Below are positions 1 through 7,631 of a DNA stretch of 64,000 bases, one piece after another (position 1 is the first letter of the stretch; every line of letters starts with the position of its first letter). The position numbers were made by a program, and so were the translations under genes. The DNA lies in the NCBI RefSeq assembly GCF_002556545.1, contig NZ_CP022685.1, forward strand, positions 4,256,001-4,320,000, in the 5' to 3' direction. This DNA is from Streptomyces formicae. Lineage in GTDB: Bacteria; Actinomycetota; Actinomycetes; Streptomycetales; Streptomycetaceae. Below the pieces are notes generated by a model. The model made no database searches, was not told the DNA's origin, and worked only from the letters and a program-made list of their open reading frames with translations.

Positions 1-638
1 ACGACCCGCTCGGAACCGGTCGCGGAGAGCACGGGCTTGCCGGGCGCGACCTGGTCGCCGACCGTGGACTCCGCGGACTTCACGCGGACCGCGGAGGGCT
101 GGAAGGAGATCTGCTCGGGCCCCACGCGCCCGGTCTGCTTGCGGTCGTGGGCCTTCTGCCACCGCTTGACCGCGGCCGCGGTGCCGTCGGTGTAGGTGTC
201 GTCGACGGTGAGCCACGCCCCGTACCCGAGGGCGGCGAGGTTCTGCTCCAACTGCCGTACGTCGTTGCCCTTGTCGCCCGGTTTCAGCGTGCGGTACATC
301 GGCTCGGTGCCGTACATGAGACGGACGGGAGCGCCGTTCACCTCGTACAGACGGCCGTCCCTGCCCACCGTGGAGCCGGTCTCCGCGGACCAGGTGAGGG
401 TGCCGGTGGCGCCCGCGTTGACCTTGCGTTCCTTGGCGTAGCCGAGGGTGCCGTCGACCTGGGTGCCGCTCGTGAGGTCGCCGCGCTCGACGGCCGCGGT
501 GGCGGCGGGCAGGTCCGCGTCCCTGCGGTGGGAGTCGTCCTTGCCGCCCGCGTCGGCGAGCGCGGTGACGGCGATGCCGCCGCCGGTGACCGCGAGCAGG
601 GCCACGACCGTCGCGACGACGGCGGTGCGCCGCCTCAT
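1..638 (-). CDS. Membrane-anchored peptidoglycan-binding/HlyD-type adaptor (partial, runs off the left edge)
   Basis: This is the N-terminal 212 residues of a larger protein; the C-terminus lies outside the window. It has a short basic N-terminus, one membrane segment at about residues 6-27, then an extracytoplasmic part. A peptidoglycan_binding_1-like fold is suggested at about 117-178, with the motif LKPGDKGNDVRQLEQNLAALG. A region resembling membrane-fusion adaptors begins after it (VGDQVAPGKPVLSATG). Such proteins usually act as the adaptor of an ABC exporter encoded next to them, which would lie to the left here. The ATG overlaps the stop of the upstream lipoprotein gene as ATGA, so the two are probably translationally coupled. 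The family call is from motifs only; the exported substrate is unknown. Confidence 0.75.
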   Translation of the reverse strand, partial: MRRRTAVVATVVALLAVTGGGIAVTALADAGGKDDSHRRDADLPAATAAVERGDLTSGTQVDGTLGYAKERKVNAGATGTLTWSAETGSTVGRDGRLYEVNGAPVRLMYGTEPMYRTLKPGDKGNDVRQLEQNLAALGYGAWLTVDDTYTDGTAAAVKRWQKAHDRKQTGRVGPEQISFQPSAVRVKSAESTVGDQVAPGKPVLSATGSERV

Positions 639-1135
639 CCGAAGATGTCCTTGCACGCCTTGGCGGCCTTCTCCATCTTCTTGGCCTCAGCACCCTTGGG
701 CATCGGCTGGGCCTGCATGGCTCCGCCGTCGAACTTCGGGTCCGGCATGTTGTAGCCGTTCTTGCGCATGCACTGGGCGTACTTGAGCATCTTGTCCTTG
801 TCGGCCTGCGAGGTGCCGCCGCCCTTGGTCCCCGCGCCCAGGCCGCAGTCCTTCATGGCCTTCTGCATCTTCTCCTTGGTCATGTCGCCGCCGATGGTGA
901 TGCCCGCGGCGTCCTTGCCGGACTTGGGCTCGGCGACCTTCAGACCGTGCTTGCGCAGGCACTCGCGCTCCTTGAACGCCTTGTCGGCGTCGGCGCCCTT
1001 CCCGCCGTCGGCGCTGTTCTTCTCGGGATCGGATCCGCCGTCCGACCCCGAGCAGGCACTGGCGAACAGGGCGAGGGCGGCGAATCCTGACGCGAGGACT
1101 GCTGAGCGCCTGCGGTTCCTCATGGCGTGGCTCAT
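635..1135 (-). CDS. Secreted lipoprotein with four conserved cysteine segments
   Basis: This is a 166-residue lipoprotein. A basic start (MSHAMRNRRR) is followed by a hydrophobic stretch and a lipobox ASAC with the lipidated Cys at residue 28. The mature part is Lys/Asp/Gly-rich and has Cys in the contexts ECLRKHG, KDCGLG, AQCMRKNGY and KACKDIFG, a pattern typical of small actinomycete lipoproteins beside two-component systems. ATG at 1135 is chosen because AAGGGAAG lies about 8 bases upstream; ATG at 1123 is an alternative. It overlaps the adaptor gene by 4 bp and is divergent from the response regulator at 1259, so it is probably a target of that system. Its biochemical role is not known. 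Confidence 0.8.
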   Translation of the reverse strand: MSHAMRNRRRSAVLASGFAALALFASACSGSDGGSDPEKNSADGGKGADADKAFKERECLRKHGLKVAEPKSGKDAAGITIGGDMTKEKMQKAMKDCGLGAGTKGGGTSQADKDKMLKYAQCMRKNGYNMPDPKFDGGAMQAQPMPKGAEAKKMEKAAKACKDIFG

Positions 1136-1258
1136 GACGTGGCTTCCCTTCACGTGGGGCGTGCGTGACGGCCACAGGCTGGCGGGAAGCGGGGTTTCGT
1201 TTCTCTCCACGGGGACGCTTACACCGACGAAAGGTCACTCTCCGGTACACAGGTCGGC

Positions 1259-1927
1259 ATGCGCGTACTGCTGGTGGAGGACGAGGACTTCCTGGCCGAG
1301 ATGATCGCCGAGGGGCTGCGGCGCGACGCGGTGGCCGTCGACATCGCCTCCGACGGCCTGACCGCGCTGCGCAAACTGCAGCTCGGGGAGTACGACGTGC
1401 TCGTCCTGGACCGCGATCTGCCGGGCCTGCACGGCGACGAGGTGTGCCGCCGCGTCGTACAGCAGCGGCTGCTCACCCGGGTCCTGATGCTGACGGCGGC
1501 GGGCACGGTCCGTGACCGCGTCGCCGGGCTCGGCCTCGGCGCCGACGACTACCTGACCAAGCCGTTCGCGTACGACGAGCTGCTCGCCCGCGTCATCGCG
1601 CTCGGCCGCCGCGCCAGGCCCGCGCTGCCGCCCGTGCTCGAACGGGCCGGGCTCGTCCTGGACACCGCGCGCCGCCAGGCCAGCAGGGACGGGCGTCATC
1701 TCGCGCTGTCCCGCAAGGAGTTCGCGGTCCTCGAGGCGCTGCTGCGGGCGGAAGGCGCGGTGGTCAGCGGCGAGGACCTGATCGAACAGGTCTGGGAGGA
1801 GGACACCAGCTACCGCACCAACGCGGTCCGCGTCACCCTCTCCAAGCTCCGCGCGAAGCTGGGCGAGCCGACGGTGGTGGAGACGGTGCCCGGCGCCGGA
1901 TACCGGATCACGGGACGGTCCCTGTGA
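1259..1927 (+). CDS. OmpR/PhoB-family response regulator
   Basis: This is a 222-residue two-component response regulator. The receiver domain (about 2-115) has the acidic pair E7/D8, phosphoacceptor D51 in VLVLDRDLPG, the LMLTA threonine and the YLTKPF lysine. A winged-helix DNA-binding domain follows (about 125-220, with SRKEFAVLEALLRAEG and TNAVRVTLSKLRAKLG). The gene overlaps the histidine kinase by GTGA, so the pair is co-translated. It is divergent from the lipoprotein/adaptor operon, with about 120 bp between, making that operon the likely regulon. It resembles CutR-type regulators of Streptomyces, but the ligand or stress sensed cannot be read from the sequence. Confidence 0.92.
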   Translation: MRVLLVEDEDFLAEMIAEGLRRDAVAVDIASDGLTALRKLQLGEYDVLVLDRDLPGLHGDEVCRRVVQQRLLTRVLMLTAAGTVRDRVAGLGLGADDYLTKPFAYDELLARVIALGRRARPALPPVLERAGLVLDTARRQASRDGRHLALSRKEFAVLEALLRAEGAVVSGEDLIEQVWEEDTSYRTNAVRVTLSKLRAKLGEPTVVETVPGAGYRITGRSL

Positions 1928-3147
1928 GGCCGGGGCGCGGGCGCCTTTCGTCGATGGGGATGAGCAGCGAGCGGTCCCGGCTCACCGCGCTGTACGGCGG
2001 GCTGCTCCTGCTCGCGGGCGCGCTCCTGACGGGGGTGGTGTACCTGCTCGTGCAGCAGGGCCTCTACTCGTCGATCAGCACGGCGGTGACCACCGCGGTG
2101 CCGCGCGGGCCCGTGCCGCCGTGGCGGTCGACTCCCCTGCCGCTCGTCACCGCCGTCCCCGCCCAGCGCACGAAACCCCTGGAGAAGGCCGACGACGACA
2201 CCGGGGCGATCGCCGTCACGAAGATCAGCGACCTGGCGGGCGAGGCCGCGCTCAACCGCCTCCTGACCGTCTCCGTGATCGTCTTCGCCGCGTACGCCGT
2301 GGTGTCGATCGCCCTCGCCTGGTGGATGGCGGGCCGGGTGCTGCGCCCCGTCGCGGTGATCACCGGCACCGCGCGGCGGCTCTCCGGGGCCAATCTGCAC
2401 GAGCGGATCGCCCTGGACGCCCCGCAGGGCGAGCTGAAGCGGCTGGCCGACACCTTCGACGAGATGCTGGACCGGATAGAGCGTCTGGTCGGCGCGCAGC
2501 AGCGGTTCGCGGCCAACGCGGCGCACGAGCTGCGCACGCCGCTCGCCGTGCAGCGGGCGGCCGCCGAGATCGGCCTCGCGGGTGAGCCCGACGCGGAACG
2601 GGTGGCGATGATCCGCAAGAAGCTGATCTCCGTGGCGGACGACAGCGAGGAGCTGATCGAGGGGCTGCTGCTGCTCGCCGCGTCGGAGCAGGGCCTGGAG
2701 CGGCGCGAGCCCGTCGCGCTCGACGTCCTCGCGCACGCGGTCGCGGACGGCCTCGGCGCGGAGGCGGCCGCCTGGCACGTCACCGTGACGGTGGAGGCCG
2801 AGCCGCTGACGGTGGAGGGCGACGGGGTGCTCCTGGACCGCCTCGTCCACAACCTGGTGGCCAACGGGGTGCGCTACAACGTGCCGGACGGCACCGTCAC
2901 CGTCCGGGTCGAGGGGGACGGCACCCTGGAGGTCACCAACACGGGCCCCGAGGTCCCCCCGGAGACCGTCCCGCACCTCTTCGAACCGTTCCGGCGCCTG
3001 AACGAGCGCACCCACGCGCGCGGGGAGGGCGCGGGGCTCGGCCTGTCGATCGTGGCGGCGATCGCACGGGCACACGGGGCGCAGGCCACGGCGGAGGCGA
3101 ACGGGGCGGGCGGCGGCCTGACAGTGCGGATCAGCTTCGCCCCGTAA
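1924..3147 (+). CDS. Sensor histidine kinase (HAMP-HisKA-HATPase)
   Basis: This 407-residue membrane kinase is the partner of the response regulator. Two membrane segments (about 22-44 and 112-137) flank a short extracytoplasmic loop of roughly 65 residues. HAMP follows at about 138-190, then the phosphorylated His201 in the H-box FAANAAHELRTPL. The N-box LVHNLVANGVRYN and G-boxes GAGLGLSIV belong to HATPase_c. The start is a GTG that overlaps the regulator stop. An internal ATG at residue 11 or 13 is also possible. The last codons lie in the first copy of a 32-bp tandem repeat, so the 3' end of the gene and its stop are duplicated downstream. Confidence 0.92.
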   Translation: MRPGRGRLSSMGMSSERSRLTALYGGLLLLAGALLTGVVYLLVQQGLYSSISTAVTTAVPRGPVPPWRSTPLPLVTAVPAQRTKPLEKADDDTGAIAVTKISDLAGEAALNRLLTVSVIVFAAYAVVSIALAWWMAGRVLRPVAVITGTARRLSGANLHERIALDAPQGELKRLADTFDEMLDRIERLVGAQQRFAANAAHELRTPLAVQRAAAEIGLAGEPDAERVAMIRKKLISVADDSEELIEGLLLLAASEQGLERREPVALDVLAHAVADGLGAEAAAWHVTVTVEAEPLTVEGDGVLLDRLVHNLVANGVRYNVPDGTVTVRVEGDGTLEVTNTGPEVPPETVPHLFEPFRRLNERTHARGEGAGLGLSIVAAIARAHGAQATAEANGAGGGLTVRISFAP

Positions 3148-3215
3148 GGGCTACGGCGCGGATCAGCTTCGCCCCGTAAGGGCTACGGCGCGGATCAGGT
3201 GCGCCCCGTAAGGGG
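3126..3215 (+). repeat. 32-bp tandem repeat spanning the kinase stop codon
   Basis: Copies start at 3126, 3158 and 3190 (exact period 32). The first two are essentially identical (core GCGGATCAGCTTCGCCCCGT) and the third diverges into the terminator hairpin. The first copy contains the last codons and TAA of the histidine kinase. Confidence 0.85.
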
Positions 3216-3231
3216 CGCGGGGAACTGCGCG
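3201..3231. terminator. Hairpin plus conserved tail between convergent genes
   Basis: GCGCCCC (3201-3207), loop GTAA, GGGGCGC (3212-3218), then GGGGAACTGCGCG. It lies between the convergent kinase and SIS genes. The same hairpin and tail recur at 20747, 20846, 21005, 35307 (reverse) and 52369. Confidence 0.7.
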
Positions 3232-3297
3232 CCCAGCCACAACGAACCCGCACCGCCCCACGAGCCCACACCGCTCAAGCCAAGCGCAGCGCGACGC

Positions 3298-4062
3298 TCA
3301 TCGGCGATAGAAGATCCGGTCCCCGTACTCCTCAAAGACCCGCCCGTTCCACTCGTGCCCGCCCTCCACGTTCCCCGAACGAAGCACCGGCGGCTGCCCA
3401 CCACGGGCGGCGAGCTCCTCGACGGCGGTGGCCATCATCGCCTGCATCAGCGCGCCCGCGACCACACCGGACGCGGGGCCGAACGGCGCATCGACCCCGT
3501 CGAGGGCGAGCTCCGCGTCACCCACCGCGATCTTGGAGTCGATCACGACGTCGCAGTGGTCCTTGAGGAAGGTCCCCGACACGTGCCGCGACCTGGTCTC
3601 CGTGGCGTACGCCACGGAGGTGACGCCGATGACCCGCAGGCCGAGCGCGCGGGCGTTCATCGCCATCTCCACCGGCAGCGAGTTCCGGCCCGAGAGCGAG
3701 ATGATCACGAGTACGTCGCCGGAGCGGGCCGGGGACGAGTCCAGGACGGCGCCCGCGAGCCCGTCGACCCGCTCCAGGGCGGAGCCGAGCGTGGCGGGCA
3801 TGACGTCGACGCCGACGACGCCCGGCACGGCGAGCAGGTTCATCAGGGCGAGGCCGCCCGCGCGGTAGACGACGTCCTGCGCGGCGAGCGAGGAGTGCCC
3901 CGCGCCGAAGGCGAAGAGCCGCCCGCCCGCCTCGACGGCGTCGGCGAGGACGGTGCCCGCCTCCGCGATGTTCCCGGACTCCTCGTCGCGGACGCGCTGG
4001 AGCAGTCCCACGGTGGCGTCGAAGTACCGCTCGACCAGTTTGCTCTCGCTCTTGGAGCTCAT
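3298..4062 (-). CDS. SIS-domain sugar-phosphate-binding protein (UPF0309-like)
   Basis: This 254-residue protein carries one sugar isomerase (SIS) domain. The signature FAFGAGHSSLAAQDVVYRAG occurs near residues 50-70 and VLVIISLSGRNSLPVEMAMN near 115-135. SIS domains bind phosphosugars in isomerases or sugar-responsive regulators; no HTH is fused here, so a regulatory DNA-binding role is unlikely. The C-terminus EYGDRIFYRR is typical of this actinomycete family. ATG at 4062 is chosen by family-like start (MSSKSESKLV); GTG/ATG at 4071/4068 are alternatives and no strong RBS decides. It is divergent from the iron regulator, with about 150 bp between. The actual substrate is unknown. Confidence 0.8.
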   Translation of the reverse strand: MSSKSESKLVERYFDATVGLLQRVRDEESGNIAEAGTVLADAVEAGGRLFAFGAGHSSLAAQDVVYRAGGLALMNLLAVPGVVGVDVMPATLGSALERVDGLAGAVLDSSPARSGDVLVIISLSGRNSLPVEMAMNARALGLRVIGVTSVAYATETRSRHVSGTFLKDHCDVVIDSKIAVGDAELALDGVDAPFGPASGVVAGALMQAMMATAVEELAARGGQPPVLRSGNVEGGHEWNGRVFEEYGDRIFYRR

Positions 4063-4212
4063 TCGCATCACGTTGCGGTCTGGACCTGTGCCCTGTCAAC
4101 ACTGTCGCAGGCCCCTCAGCGGCGGGAATTCCACCGGCGCGGCACGGTTGTCAGTGGTATGCGTCAGAATTGAGGGCAGGGCCAGCGCACGAGCGAATTC
4201 TGAGGGGCACCC

Positions 4213-4905
4213 ATGTCGGGGCTGATTGACACCACTGAGATGTATTTGCGCACCATCCTCGAGCTGGAGGAGGAAGGTGTGGTCCCCATGCGCGCCCGGA
4301 TCGCCGAGCGGCTCGACCAGAGCGGACCGACGGTGAGCCAGACCGTGGCGCGCATGGAGCGCGACGGCCTGGTGGCGGTCGCGAGCGACCGTCACCTGGA
4401 GCTCACCGAGGAGGGCCGCCGCCTGGCCACCCGTGTGATGCGCAAGCACCGCCTCGCGGAGTGCCTGCTCGTCGACGTGATCGGGCTGGAGTGGGAGCAG
4501 GTGCACGCCGAGGCGTGCCGATGGGAGCACGTGATGAGTGAGGCGGTGGAGCGCCGTGTCCTCGAGCTGCTCCGCCACCCGACCGAGTCGCCGTACGGCA
4601 ACCCGATCCCGGGCCTGGAGGAGCTGGGCGAGAAGGACGGCGCGGATCCGTTCCTGGACGAGGGCATGGTCTCGCTGACGGAGCTCGATCCGGGCGCCGA
4701 GGGCAAGACCGTCGTCGTCCGCCGCATCGGCGAGCCGATCCAGACGGACGCCCAGCTGATGTACACGCTGCGGCGCGCGGGCGTGCAGCCCGGCTCCGTG
4801 GTGAGCGTGACGGAGTCCGCGGGCGGTGTGCTCGTGGGCAGCAGCGGTGAGGCCGCGGAGCTGGCCTCGGACATCGCTTCGCACGTCTTCGTCGCCAAGC
4901 GCTGA
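4213..4905 (+). CDS. dmdR1: DtxR/IdeR-family iron-dependent repressor, DmdR1-like
   Basis: This 230-residue metal-dependent repressor has an N-terminal winged helix (about 1-65, recognition part QSGPTVSQTVARMERDGL). The dimerisation domain carries the DtxR metal ligands at exactly the DtxR numbering: His79, Glu83, His98, Cys102, Glu105 and His106 (motif EACRWEH). The C-terminal SH3-like domain begins after a proline-rich linker near residue 140. In Streptomyces this family (DmdR1) represses siderophore and iron-uptake genes when Fe2+ is bound. The length matches the family. No iron box was recognised in this window, so its targets are elsewhere. A long antiparallel ORF covers the gene (see findings). 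Confidence 0.93.
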   Translation: MSGLIDTTEMYLRTILELEEEGVVPMRARIAERLDQSGPTVSQTVARMERDGLVAVASDRHLELTEEGRRLATRVMRKHRLAECLLVDVIGLEWEQVHAEACRWEHVMSEAVERRVLELLRHPTESPYGNPIPGLEELGEKDGADPFLDEGMVSLTELDPGAEGKTVVVRRIGEPIQTDAQLMYTLRRAGVQPGSVVSVTESAGGVLVGSSGEAAELASDIASHVFVAKR

Positions 4906-5018
4906 CCACGGCGACGAGCATGGCGCCGACCATGGCGCCGACCGCGTGCTGAGGGGTCCGCGTCGGGCGGCGGCCACCGGCCGTTGGGGCGTACGTCGCC
5001 GGATGCGGGCACTGAGGT

Positions 5019-5045
5019 CAACTTCCGTTACCGGAGAGGAAGTTG
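5019..5045. promoter_or_regulatory. 8-bp inverted repeat downstream of dmdR1
   Basis: CAACTTCC and GGAAGTTG are separated by 11 bases. It could be the dmdR1 terminator stem or an operator; there is no T-run. Confidence 0.35.
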
Positions 5046-5282
5046 GCAAGACCCCGAGATCTCCACGAGATCTCTCGGAGTCCAAGATTCAGTGTGTGGA
5101 ATCGCAGCGCCCGAGCGTTTTGCGTGCAAGGCTGTCGCGAGAGGCATATGACCTGAGGGCTCTTGACCGTGTCGGCACCGGGTCTGGCCGCACGGCCGGA
5201 GAGGGGGCAGAGGATGTGCCCGTCTGGTGAGCACGAACGTCCGTCGGATGGGCGGGTGCGTACCACCCGCGGACCAGCAGAG

Positions 5283-5310
5283 GGCCCCGGCGCCCTGAAG
5301 CGCCGGGGCC
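5283..5310 (+). terminator. GC-rich hairpin
   Basis: GGCCCCGGCG, an 8-base loop, then CGCCGGGGCC: a perfect 10-bp stem followed by TGTCCTCCCC. Stability suggests a factor-independent terminator or an attenuator in the leader of the downstream hydrolase. Confidence 0.6.
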
Positions 5311-5471
5311 TGTCCTCCCCTGTGCTGACCTGGAGCCCCGAGCTCTCAAGGTCATTCCCCTCGGACCGGCTTCCCCGAGCGGCCCGCCCCCCGATGAAGA
5401 TCTCCCCTCGGCAGCGCCGGCCAATCCTTGAGGCCGGTCACCCGAACGAGGGGTGTTATCGCCGATCCGGG

Positions 5472-5497
5472 CGCTTTCGAAAAGGAGTTCGATAGCG
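5472..5497 (+). promoter_or_regulatory. Leader hairpin with Shine-Dalgarno in the loop
   Basis: CGCTTTCGAA pairs with TTCGATAGCG (one mismatch), leaving the 6-base loop AAGGAG. A GTG follows at 5497 with 9-base spacing and opens a 28-codon ORF (stop 5581-5583) that overlaps the hydrolase start in another frame. This has the shape of a translated leader controlling the hydrolase, but that is inference. Confidence 0.35.
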
Positions 5498-5561
5498 TGC
5501 GGGGGTGCGGAGCAGGACCAGGCGTGGAACCCGAGCGGAATCAAGGGGGGTGCCAGGAATC

Positions 5562-6425
5562 ATGGTGCGGCGCATCGACGTGACGGGCGCGGGTGGCGTA
5601 CGCCTCGCCGCCTGGGAGTACGCCGACCCTCCCAAGCTCAGGGAGGCCGAGGGCTCGTCCGGCGGAGTGCTGTTACTGCACGGCCTCATGGGCCGCGCGT
5701 CCCACTGGGCGGCCACCGCCCGCTGGCTCTCCGAACGGCACCGCGCGGTCGCACTCGACCAGCGCGGCCACGGGCAGAGCGAGAAGCCCCCCGAGGGCCC
5801 CTACAGCCGCGACGCCTACGTGGACGACGCCGAGGCGGCCCTCGACCAGCTCGGCCTCACGCCCGCCGTGCTCATCGGCCACTCCATGGGCGCGCTCACC
5901 GCCTGGCAGCTCGCCGCGCGCCGCCCCGACCTCGTCCGGGGCCTGATCATCTGCGACATGCGGGCCTCCGCCCTCGGCGCCGCCTCGCAGCGCGAGTGGG
6001 AGGACTGGTTCAAGTCCTGGCCCGTCCCCTTCGCCACCCTCGCCGACGTCCGCAGGTGGTTCGGCGAGGACGACCCCTGGGTGGAGCGCCCCAACCCCGC
6101 GCGCGGCGAGTTCTTCGCCGAGGTGATGACGGAGGGCCCGGACGGCTGGCGGCCCGTCTTCGACCGCGCCCAGATGCTCAAGTCCCGCGAGACGTGGGTG
6201 CACGACGCGCACTGGGAGGAGCTGATCCAGGTCCGCTGCCCCACCCTGGTCGTACGCGGCCTGGACGGCGAGCTGGGCCGTGCCGAGTCGCAGGAGATGG
6301 TGCGGGTGCTGCCGCGCGGGGAGTACGCGGAAGTGGTGGACGCGGGCCATCTCGTCCACTACGACCAGCCGGAGGCGTGGCGCGCGGCGATCGAACCGTT
6401 TCTGGACGGGGTCCTGACGGGGTAG
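5562..6425 (+). CDS. Alpha/beta-fold hydrolase
   Basis: This 287-residue hydrolase has an oxyanion region HGLMG (40-44), the nucleophile elbow GHSMG with Ser108, and His263 in VVDAGHLVHYDQPEAW. The motif DQRGHGQSEKP near residue 66 is typical of the epoxide-hydrolase/dehalogenase-like group, so it probably cleaves an ester or related bond of a small molecule in the cytoplasm. No signal peptide is present. ATG at 5562 is preferred (AAGGGGGG upstream); GTG at 5505 would add 19 unconserved-looking residues. It stands alone between the iron regulator region and the convergent pdxH gene. Confidence 0.85.
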   Translation: MVRRIDVTGAGGVRLAAWEYADPPKLREAEGSSGGVLLLHGLMGRASHWAATARWLSERHRAVALDQRGHGQSEKPPEGPYSRDAYVDDAEAALDQLGLTPAVLIGHSMGALTAWQLAARRPDLVRGLIICDMRASALGAASQREWEDWFKSWPVPFATLADVRRWFGEDDPWVERPNPARGEFFAEVMTEGPDGWRPVFDRAQMLKSRETWVHDAHWEELIQVRCPTLVVRGLDGELGRAESQEMVRVLPRGEYAEVVDAGHLVHYDQPEAWRAAIEPFLDGVLTG

Positions 6426-6490
6426 TGCGGCTGGTCCGTGACGGGGGCGGTGTCTGTCGTGGCCTTCGGCCTACTCGTCCTCAAGCGCCG

Positions 6491-6630
6491 GACGGGCTGG
6501 ATACGTGCCGGGCGACGGGCTGGGTACGTGCCGGACGGGCTGGATACGTGTCGGGCGACGGGCTGGGTACGTGCCGGACGGGCTGGGTACGTGCCGGGAC
6601 GGGCGGGATACGTGCCGGGCGGGCTCGACA
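6491..6630. repeat. 20/23-bp tandem repeat between convergent genes
   Basis: Six copies of a unit with core GGGCTGGRTACGTGCCGG. TACGTG starts at 6502, 6525, 6545, 6568, 6588 and 6609, so the spacing alternates 23, 20, 23, 20, 21. It begins in a Streptomyces-type intergenic motif (CTCAAGCGCCGGACGGGCTG) and ends just before the pdxH stop. Confidence 0.85.
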
Positions 6631-6631
6631 C

Positions 6632-7306
6632 TCAGGGGCTGAGGCGCTCGACACGCCATCCCCGTCCCTCCTCCTCCCGCACGTACCGCAAACGATCGTG
6701 CAGGCGGTCCACGCGGCCCTGCCAGAACTCCACCGCGGCCGGGGTCACCCGGAAGCCGCCCCAGTTCGGCGGGACGGGGACCTGCTCGCCCTCGGGGTAG
6801 CGGGCCGCCAAATCCGCGTACGCGCGGTCGAGTTCGACCCGTGAGGCGAGTACGGAGGACTGGGCGCTGGCCCAGGCGCCGAGCTGGGAGCCGTGCGGGC
6901 GGGTGCGGAAGTAGGCGACGGTCTCCTCGCGGCCCACGCGCGCCGCCGTGCCCGAGACGATGACCTGGCGGGCCATGGGGTGCCAGGGGAAGAGCAGCGA
7001 GACGTACGGATTGGCGGTGAGCTCGCGGGCCTTGCGGGACTCGTAGTTGGTGAAGAAGACGAAGCCGCGCTCGTCGAAGCCCTTCAGGAGCACCGTGCGG
7101 GAGCTGGGCCTGCCCTCGGCGTCGGCGGTGGAGACGACCATGGCGTTCGGCTCGTGGATGGCGTCCGTCTCGCGCGCCGCCTCCTTGAACCAGAGCGCGA
7201 ACTGCTCCAGGGGATCGCCGGGCAGCCCGGTCTCGGCGAGCCCGTCGGTGACGTACTGCTCGCGCATGAAGGCCGGTTCGGGAACGGGGGCACTGGAGTC
7301 GGTCAC
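6632..7306 (-). CDS. pdxH: Pyridoxamine/pyridoxine 5'-phosphate oxidase
   Basis: This 224-residue FMN enzyme oxidises PNP/PMP to pyridoxal 5'-phosphate. It has the family features in order: [12 protein letters not shown] near the N-terminus, [30 protein letters not shown] (split FMN/substrate region), [17 protein letters not shown], a region ending in [16 protein letters not shown], and the C-terminal PDXPH_C block [18 protein letters not shown]...LHDRLRY. GTG at 7306 gives the normal length; upstream in-frame codons to 7399 look non-coding. It is divergent from the citrate synthase gene. Confidence 0.95.
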   Translation of the reverse strand: MTDSSAPVPEPAFMREQYVTDGLAETGLPGDPLEQFALWFKEAARETDAIHEPNAMVVSTADAEGRPSSRTVLLKGFDERGFVFFTNYESRKARELTANPYVSLLFPWHPMARQVIVSGTAARVGREETVAYFRTRPHGSQLGAWASAQSSVLASRVELDRAYADLAARYPEGEQVPVPPNWGGFRVTPAAVEFWQGRVDRLHDRLRYVREEEGRGWRVERLSP

Positions 7307-7631
7307 GCGGTCATCTTGCCGTACTTGCCGTATACGAAGGGGCGCTCGACGGGGCGCACTGCGCCAACAAGAGGTGACGTGTGGCACTGAGTGCCGCATT
7401 CCATCGCCAAAGGTGGCACCAAGGGATATCGTCCTGCTGCCGAATCGGTTGGGTGACCACCAGCCTCACGGGGCATCACCGGGATGACCGTTCCGGACCG
7501 CGAGTCGGCCAATTCGACGCAATCGACCGCGGAACCGGACCGATATTGCCCACATCTGACACATGGTCACGAGCTGATCGCACCCCGTCTCTCGAAACCA
7601 TTTTGTCGAACACATCACGAGGAGCCGCCTG
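7307..7631. other. Divergent pdxH-citA intergenic region
   Basis: No gene seen. It must hold both promoters. It contains a perfect 13-bp palindrome GGCACTGAGTGCC at 7383-7395, followed closely by GGTGGCACC. A good RBS (GAGGAG, about 7 bases) precedes citA. Confidence 0.55.
7383..7395. promoter_or_regulatory. 13-bp palindrome, possible operator
   Basis: GGCACT-G-AGTGCC lies about 80 bp upstream of pdxH and 240 bp upstream of citA. Function not known. Confidence 0.35.

Larger units (their letters stand above)
4906..5561. other. Intergenic region with inverted repeats and a strong hairpin
   Basis: No convincing gene of normal size is seen. Contents: a 12-bp duplication near 4919-4942; an inverted repeat CAACTTCC/GGAAGTTG at 5019-5045; two copies of the palindrome GAGATCTC at 5056 and 5067; a strong hairpin at 5283-5310; and a second hairpin at 5472-5497 presenting AAGGAG in its loop. 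It may hold the dmdR1 terminator and the hydrolase leader. Confidence 0.6.

Noticed and set aside
4141..4212. dmdR1 promoter from TTGTCA and CAGAAT hexamers
   Set aside because: The hexamers are only 11 bases apart, not compatible with a normal promoter.
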